A stretch of DNA of 64,000 bases from NCBI RefSeq assembly GCF_001625215.2, contig NC_030387.2, positions 34,681,606 to 34,745,605 on the forward strand. Direction: 5' to 3'. Shown piece after piece: positions 58,402-64,000 of this stretch (its first letter is position 1; each line of letters begins with the position of its first letter). The notes beneath the pieces are model-generated. The model did not search any database, had not been told where the DNA came from, and saw only the letters and a program-made list of their open reading frames with translations. The position numbers were made by a program, and so were the translations under genes. Origin of the DNA: Daucus carota subsp. sativus (lineage: Eukaryota > Streptophyta > Magnoliopsida > Apiales > Apiaceae).

Positions 58402-58823
58402 GTGATGCCTTCTTGCTTCCTCAGTTATGATTTTTTTTTATGATGCTCATCCGCCAGTTATTTTTATCTGGTTGTATTCGGCAATAACAGAATCACTCAA
58501 TCAATTACTTTTCTTCGGATGAAATTTGAATATGATTACCCTAAATATTAAAAATGGTGTGCATCTTAGAATCCACAAAGGCGAGAGTGAGAACAGTAAG
58601 CAGAATAAGCTAGGGATTTTTGTTTGCAGTATCACATACAGTTTTTAAAAAGAGAATAGGTATGAGTCTCGATGTAGCGACAAAGAAGAGCACAACTTAT
58701 AGTTGTCACATGAAAAAGGTTTGTGCTCGTGTGTTACTAGAATTGTGCATCTATAAATGTAGTACAGAAGTTTGTGAATATTCTCGTGCATTAATTTGAG
58801 TCACTATTTGAAGCATAAGTAGG

Positions 58824-58848
58824 AACTATAAATTGAGACGGAGGGAGT
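58824..58848. mobile_element. Solo Stowaway terminus
   Basis: CTATAAATTGAGACGGAGGGAG followed by TA, spelled here in part, matches the right end of 15172-15474; no left end is near. Confidence 0.5.
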
Positions 58849-60586
58849 ATAACTTTTAGTATACTTCGGCAAAAACTTAGCAAGCTTAATATGGCTGTTG
58901 GAAAAATGGTGTAATTGTGTATCTTATTATTCTTTTGGTTGTTATAAATTTAAAATTATATTACTAATGTAGAATACATGAGTAATTTAGAATTATATTA
59001 CTATACTGTTTTTGTTATATACATTGACAAGGGTGAAGCCAGGATGACCTAACAAGGTTGTAGTAAAAGATTGAAGTGTGTAATCAAACAAGTGATTGGT
59101 GCCTCTTTTATTAGATTTTTGTCGATTTGCTATGCACTACGATCCTGAACAGACACACACAATAGTAATAATACATTAATGAACAAGCAGAGGCTTTGAC
59201 AAATGTGGCCACATGCATGTGATACTAATATGTCTATTTCCAACATTTCTCAGTACATGTGATAATGCAATTGTTCTTTTAGATTATTTATTATTATTTT
59301 TGTTATCAATCTCACTGAGTCCTGGATTATCTAATGTTGGTCTCCACAAATGCTTGTATAACGAAAAGAGCTCCTTGCAACATTGGCCTGAGTCTTTAGT
59401 TTAAATAGTGAAGAGTATACTAGCTAAATTCTGTATACGAACTAGGTGGCATATTTTGTAACACAAGCATGTCACTCTCACTGCTTGGACTATTTTTCAT
59501 AATTGCTTACAGCCTCATTCGATTTAAAATGTCTTTAATAATTACATCCTCGACTCCACTTCAGCGTCCAGTAGGTTAAGGTGTCCAGTTCAAGGTCTTG
59601 ATTACATGACTATACTCATGTGCCACTTTTTGTCAGACTATAATCTTCTCGTCAAAAAATTAAGTTATGAATTTAATTAGATCATGTGATTGTACTTAGG
59701 GTAACCGATCGATGCAGGTAGAATTTTTTTTTCTAAAATTTTTATTTTGTTTAAACGATATTTTCTCCATGTCAAACCAGAGCCTCTCATTTCTTTGTGT
59801 TCTTTTGACTAAGAAAGGTGTAACTGTTCCATTACTTATATCCTGTATAGTAGATTAATAGTTTCATTGATTGATAACAGGAAATGGAATTATGAAACTG
59901 AAATATTAAGTCTTGATCGCAACTCATTATCCAAGTTAAAATCTTGCCATTTATTTGTGTTATTGGATATCGGAGATGATTATGTTTAATAATCCAAAGT
60001 GTATCTATATGCTTGACTTTTGGTTGGTCAATACTACTATCAAGTTTCTTAATAATTAATTTTTTTTCTAACTAGATGCTAATTGGTAGTGTTGCATTGA
60101 ATTAGATTGTTTAAATTGCAATTTACTGTGGTTTATAACCTCGGTTAGTGTTATGTGTTGATCCATTATCCTTCCTTTTAACCAACATGGTTGATGCGGA
60201 CTTTTAGTATCTGTCTCAATTAACTGTCATATTTTAAAGGAAAAGGCTCTATATTTTGTAAGTAGCTTGTTCAATTCCTGCTCATGAATTTCATTAGTAT
60301 GTTGTTCTCTTTCTGTTCAGAATGATCACTGTCAAGTTCACGTTCTGTTTACTAACTATCTTGGTTTATCTATGAACAATATGCAGTACTCTAGCAGCAT
60401 AGCCTATAGAAAAGAATCGCAGTTTATTTTAGATTAATTTTAAAAAAAAAATGTCCAAGTTGATTACATTTATAGTGATATTTGGAAGGCAAAAAATGGT
60501 TGTTTGATGAAAGTGTAAATGTAGTGATCCTTTATGCACATAACATAATCTACACAAATGGTAACATATGTACTCCAAAAGTTATG

Positions 60587-60820
60587 CAGGTTCAGAACAG
60601 TGGTCTCTGTCCAAGACACAACTGCAAACACAACTTTAACACTTTTCAACAAGGAAGCGGAGCAGCTTGTCAGTGTGCCCTTAGCAAAAAATTTGGAGTT
60701 ATACAGGTTCAGAACAGTGGTCTCTGTCCAAGACACAACTGCAAACACAACTTTAACACTTTTCAACAAGGAAGCGGAGCAGCTTGTCAGTGTGCCCTTA
60801 GCAAAAAATTTGGAGTTGGG
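60587..60820 (+). pseudogene. RPA1-like OB-fold fragment, duplicated in frame
   Basis: A frame reads RFRTVVSVQDTTANTTLTLF then NKEAEQLVSVPLAKNLEL twice. The VxDTTxxxxxTLFxKEAEQL pattern fits the C-terminal OB-fold of replication protein A large-subunit-like proteins, which plant Helitrons often carry. The two 117-bp copies are identical over about 114 bp and keep frame. Flanking frames stop, and the rest of RPA is absent, so this is a fragment rather than a gene. Confidence 0.55.
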
Positions 60821-61614
60821 GCAGGTAATAAGAATTTCAACTTGGGTATCGCAATACACATTACGATATCACTCCATGACTGCTTCCTTGTACACAGGAT
60901 GGAGACATGTCCAAGATTCCAGTAACCGTGAATAACATCATTAGAAAGGTTTATGTCTTTTAAATTAAGGTCACACCGTACAACACGTCACAAGGATGTG
61001 AGTAATACACCGTCACAAGAGTTTTAGAAGACGCAGCTACAGAGGTTTCAAAATTAGGCGCGTGCACAGATGCATAGACTTCAAAAATAGGAGCACACAC
61101 AGATGTAGAGCCGTCAAAAACAACCACACAACCAACAAATGCAACATGAGTCCAGACTTTCGGAAACTTGAATAATAGGACGAAAATTGCTTGACGATCA
61201 GAACTTCGAGGCTATTAGAAGTACGCTTGCCATTGGATAATAGTAATAAATAATGCACGAAAAATGTTAAAGACAAAAGGTGATATGTCTTTCAGTAAAT
61301 TGAGAAATTAAAATTAAATTCTCAACACTCATATTTCATCTTTGTTTCACCTCCGGGAACGTAGTTGCATTACCTGATCATTGAAGCTCAAATTATGTAT
61401 ATTCAACTTGATTAGAGTTAACATTACAAATTATCGCCTACTATAGATAGCTAACTCACGCATATAAATTTGAAAAATTATCTCATAATACTAGGAACAA
61501 AACCCGTGCCTTGCACGGGTTTTAGGGCTAGTTATATTATTAAAACTGAATCATTAAAAAATTTGGATGGCTGTTAGTGAGTAAGTAATATATGAAAAAA
61601 TTTGGATGGTTATA

Positions 61615-61995
61615 GCATCTCCAGCAGAGTCCCAACTAGATTCCCTAAATATATAATAAAAAATTCAAATTTTAAGAAATAGGGATTCTATATTGATTGA
61701 GAACTCCAACAATGATCCCTCTTTGTGTTCCATATTATTATTATAGTATTAAATTCAAATTTTTTAACAAAAAAATAATAAGAAAAATATGGGAAAGAGT
61801 GTTCAAAAAGTGAGAGTTGAATATTTAATCATTAAAAAACAAATGAAGAATGAGTTAGGGGTTACCTGTTTATTAGGAATGAAAAGTGGATCCTAAAGTT
61901 TAGGGATTGAGTAAGGATTCCGCAGGAGTGAATTTTTGTCCATATTTCTTAGATTTTTAACTTAAGACATGATATAAGTAATCTGCTGGAGATGC
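61615..61995. mobile_element. Inverted-repeat MITE (GCATCTCCAGCAGA ends)
   Basis: GCATCTCCAGCAGA at the left is the exact inverted complement of TCTGCTGGAGATGC at the right, 381 bp apart but for one shift. The interior is AT-rich. A target duplication is not clear. Confidence 0.75.
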
Positions 61996-62118
61996 GATCT
62001 GTGACAACGGAGTATAAGCACTTTTAAAGTTAAAACTCCGGTCTTTGGGTTGTATTTTTATGATTGTTTGGAGGTCTGCTTCCGTATAACTAGCTAGAAC
62101 ACGTAATTTTAAACAATT

Positions 62119-62190
62119 GGATCTGTGGTGCAATGGTAGCGCGTCTGACTCCAGATCAGAAGGTTGCGTGTTCGATTCACGTCAGGTTCA
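62119..62190 (+). tRNA. trnW-CCA: tRNA-Trp (CCA)
   Basis: 72-nt cloverleaf without intron. Acceptor GGATCTG pairs with CAGGTTC (two G-U pairs), followed by discriminator A. The D arm is GTGCAATGGTAGCGC. The anticodon loop CTCCAGA carries CCA. The T arm GCGTGTTCGATTCACGT contains box B GTTCGATTC. TTTT at 62197 can end Pol III transcription. Compared with the common plant nuclear tRNA-Trp as I remember it, one acceptor pair C-G has become T-A on both sides. Confidence 0.95.
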
Positions 62191-62445
62191 TAAATAATTT
62201 TGGTAAATTGTCGAAACTTTGGTTAAAATTATCCCATCCCTTCCTCTGGAATATTACTTTGATTAATCGAACCGTAAATCGTATGTCTGATCATAAATTT
62301 TACATTTTTTCAGACGAAAACAACAGTTTTTGATGACACATATCAGCAATAGCATACAAAATATGATTCACTATGTGAATTTGTTTTTCTTAGTTTTTTC
62401 TTGCAAAATATAAAAGAGCTGCATCATGCACGTGTATAAGTTATA
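62191..62445. other. tRNA 3' flank
   Basis: AT-rich spacer; nothing recognised besides the Pol III stop run just after the tRNA. Confidence 0.5.
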
Positions 62446-62703
62446 CTCCCTCCTTCCCATTTTAATTGTCCTGTTTTGACTTTCAATGGTCAAATTGACC
62501 AATTTTTGACCAAGCATGTAGAACAAAATTGTTATTATTTTAAAAAAGTAAAAATTACGTTTTATAATATATTGTATGTACTTTATGATGATATAAATTT
62601 TTTTAGTTTTTAAAATTATACTAAGGGTGTAAACCTCCGTCAAAGTTTGGTCAATTTGACCATTCAAAAGTCAAACTGGACAATTAAAATGGGAAGGAGG
62701 GAG
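62446..62703. mobile_element. Stowaway MITE
   Basis: CTCCCTCCTTCCCATTTTAA and TTAAAATGGGAAGGAGGGAG are perfect inverted ends with TA on each side. TTGGTCAATTTGACCATTCA-type inner arms follow. Same family as 3183-3425. Confidence 0.92.
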
Positions 62704-62882
62704 TAACGTTATGCAACTATAGATTCATTAATTTCATTTTGTGAATATTTTATTGCAATACCTTGTCTTTGTTAAGACAAGTTCTACCATTTTTTATTTT
62801 GGCCTAAATTTTATGTTATTGTTACTTAAATTTTTGAAGACCTCAGACATATTTTTAAACAGAACGTGCGTTCTTGATGAAT

Positions 62883-63610
62883 TACTAAAATACTTGTACT
62901 TGAAACCCTTTGAGCAACAAGTACTTAGACGACTGGGTCTATAATATTTCATTCTCTGCTTCTTTGGTTGAAATGTTTGTATATTAACTCATACTTTGGA
63001 CAAACCAGTTTGGAAGAGCAGGTCTTAAACATAACTTTGGGTGTGCTGAAGTGGGATGCATATAAGTACCCAAGCCTAAAGGAAAGAAAACAAGTACTGG
63101 ATACCAACGGCGTGCATCCAATTTCAATTTCAGTTGTGGAGCGGCATTCATCAGGGTTATGGCCAAGTTCTGAGTAACAGGGCATCAAGAACCCTCCTGG
63201 ATGCCACTCGGAGCCTGTCGATATTTTATGCAGCTTTTGGAAACGAATAAGATACTGAAGGTGTCTTTCCAATACTTGTTTTATTTCCTTTAGGCCTGGG
63301 TTCTTAAATTAGGCCCATTTTAGCACACACAGCACCTTCTGATTCAAACTGAATATCATCCCCTCCTTGATAGGATAGCCTCTATTCCAGCCAAAGGTAA
63401 GTTTACGACCTGATCTTTCAATCTGGTTATATTGCACAGAGAATCAATATAATATACACCGCATTTCTAGTAAAAAAGCAGAAAACAAAATATTTGAAAG
63501 AGTAATAAAAACAAAAACCAAAATGCAAGGCGGATGTGAGCAAACAAAAGGTGGTAAATTGTTGTGCGCTTTTTGCTCAAAGGGTTTCAAGTACCAATAC
63601 TTTAGTTGAT
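62883..63610. repeat. Inverted-repeat block enclosing exon-like fragments
   Basis: TACTTGAAACCCTTTGAGCA at about 62896 has its inverted complement TGCTCAAAGGGTTTCAAGTA at about 63573, with similarity extending to about 40 bp. Between them lie plus-strand exon-like pieces. One frame (stop at 63177) reads VLNITLGVLKWDAYKYPSLK. Another, after TTTCAG near 63131, reads LWSGIHQGYGQVLSNRASRT. A third (63324-63396), bounded by TTTTAG and AAAG|GTAAGT, reads QHLLIQTEYHPLLDRIASIP. I recognise no family, and the frames do not join without help. Confidence 0.4.
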
Positions 63611-64000
63611 CTCTAGCTTACCAAACATAGCCAGCATTACAGTAATATACAAGTACAATTCTGGCTCAAAGGGTTTTATCATGACTCGTGTACTCTCACC
63701 CTACAGAAGCTACTGACACAATTTGCTCCGAAAAAAAATAATTAGAAATAAACTTTCTTAATGATATCTCTGTAGACTAGTCATCCTTTAAGTGATACCG
63801 TTTTGGCTAGCATCCTGTCCAGTGTTTTAGAGGTGATCAAGTTTAATACCAAAATACTCAAGTTACAGAATGAGATATATAACACTTTTATTAAAGCCCA
63901 ATTGATAACCTGAAGACGATTCCTCAATCATTTCATGACCATCAAAGCAATACTATCTTCAATATCGTGAATAATGCAGTTAAAACTTAGTTCCTCAGGA
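63611..64000. other. Unassigned end of window
   Basis: AT-rich sequence with a repeated GGCTCAAAGGGTTT word near 63662. No coding region, RNA or transposon end could be supported before the window stops. Confidence 0.5.

Larger units (their letters stand above)
58112..61531 (+). mobile_element. Candidate Helitron with RPA-like and leader-like cargo
   Basis: The 3' end is strong: a perfect 8-bp hairpin (ACCCGTGC, loop CTT, GCACGGGT at 61502-61520), then CTAG at 61528-61531 and a host T. The 5' end is tentative, A then TCTATTTATC at 58112 or one of the following TCTATT repeats. Inside are an exon-like segment at 58369-58401 and a duplicated RPA-type OB-fold fragment at 60587-60820. No Rep/helicase frame was found. 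Confidence 0.6.

Noticed and set aside
60482-60925. 147-residue frame over the duplicated RPA-like segment in another phase
   Set aside because: It is the shadow of the OB-fold-like frame; only that frame shows a recognisable pattern.
62949-63272. Minus-strand 107-residue frame with CYSELGHNPDEC, like part of a CCHC zinc knuckle
   Set aside because: The second cysteine is missing, and nothing retroviral flanks it; the opposite strand has better exon signals.

Overview
The window is nuclear DNA of a flowering plant, almost certainly a dicot. Short exons are separated by AT-rich GT-AG introns, and there is a nuclear-type tRNA-Trp. Stowaway, Tourist, hAT, MULE and Helitron elements are everywhere. 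I cannot name the species from sequence alone.

I rebuilt seven protein-coding genes exon by exon; all close in frame. They are: a double-AP2 WRINKLED-family transcription factor (6523-9394, +); a tubby-like protein of the TLP8 type (11184-13993, -); a plastid-targeted ketopantoate-reductase-like protein (18375-20281, +); a membrane-anchored family-28 polygalacturonase-like protein (21186-24318, -); a 100-residue single-span membrane protein (32145-32447, -); a SERINC/TMS membrane protein (42632-48515, +); and the ubiquitin receptor RAD23 (52071-56073, -). A tRNA-Trp(CCA) lies at 62119-62190. From memory, WRI3/ADAP, TLP8, a chloroplast protein of unknown function, a small membrane protein, SERINC and RAD23A stand in the same order in Arabidopsis near At1g16060-At1g16190, so the gene backbone looks like an old conserved block.

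Layout: 1-6.5 kb is AT-rich upstream DNA with two MITEs. 6.5-14 kb holds the WRI-like and TLP8 genes, tail to tail. 14-18.4 kb is a MITE and Helitron cluster ending in an hAT element inside the leader of the reductase-like gene. 18.4-24.3 kb holds two convergent genes. 25.1-31.7 kb holds an 887-bp hAT element and a candidate 5.6-kb PIF/Harbinger element with a Myb/SANT coding remnant and nested insertions. 32-34 kb is the small membrane-protein gene. 34.2-42.1 kb is a dense repeat zone: a MULE with internal satellite, an hAT element, three inverted-repeat elements in TA microsatellites, a 512-bp duplication and nested Helitrons. 42.3-56.1 kb holds SERINC and RAD23. 56.4-64 kb is again repeat-rich, with a Helitron-like region carrying a duplicated RPA-like fragment, the tRNA, and a short inverted-repeat block enclosing exon-like fragments.

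The genes do not form a pathway. I found no clearly new biological system. The most interesting items are splicing peculiarities in the WRI-like gene, a transposon that cut an overlapping upstream ORF, the satellite-bearing MULE, the TA-microsatellite element trio, and Helitrons carrying promoter-like or RPA-like cargo.
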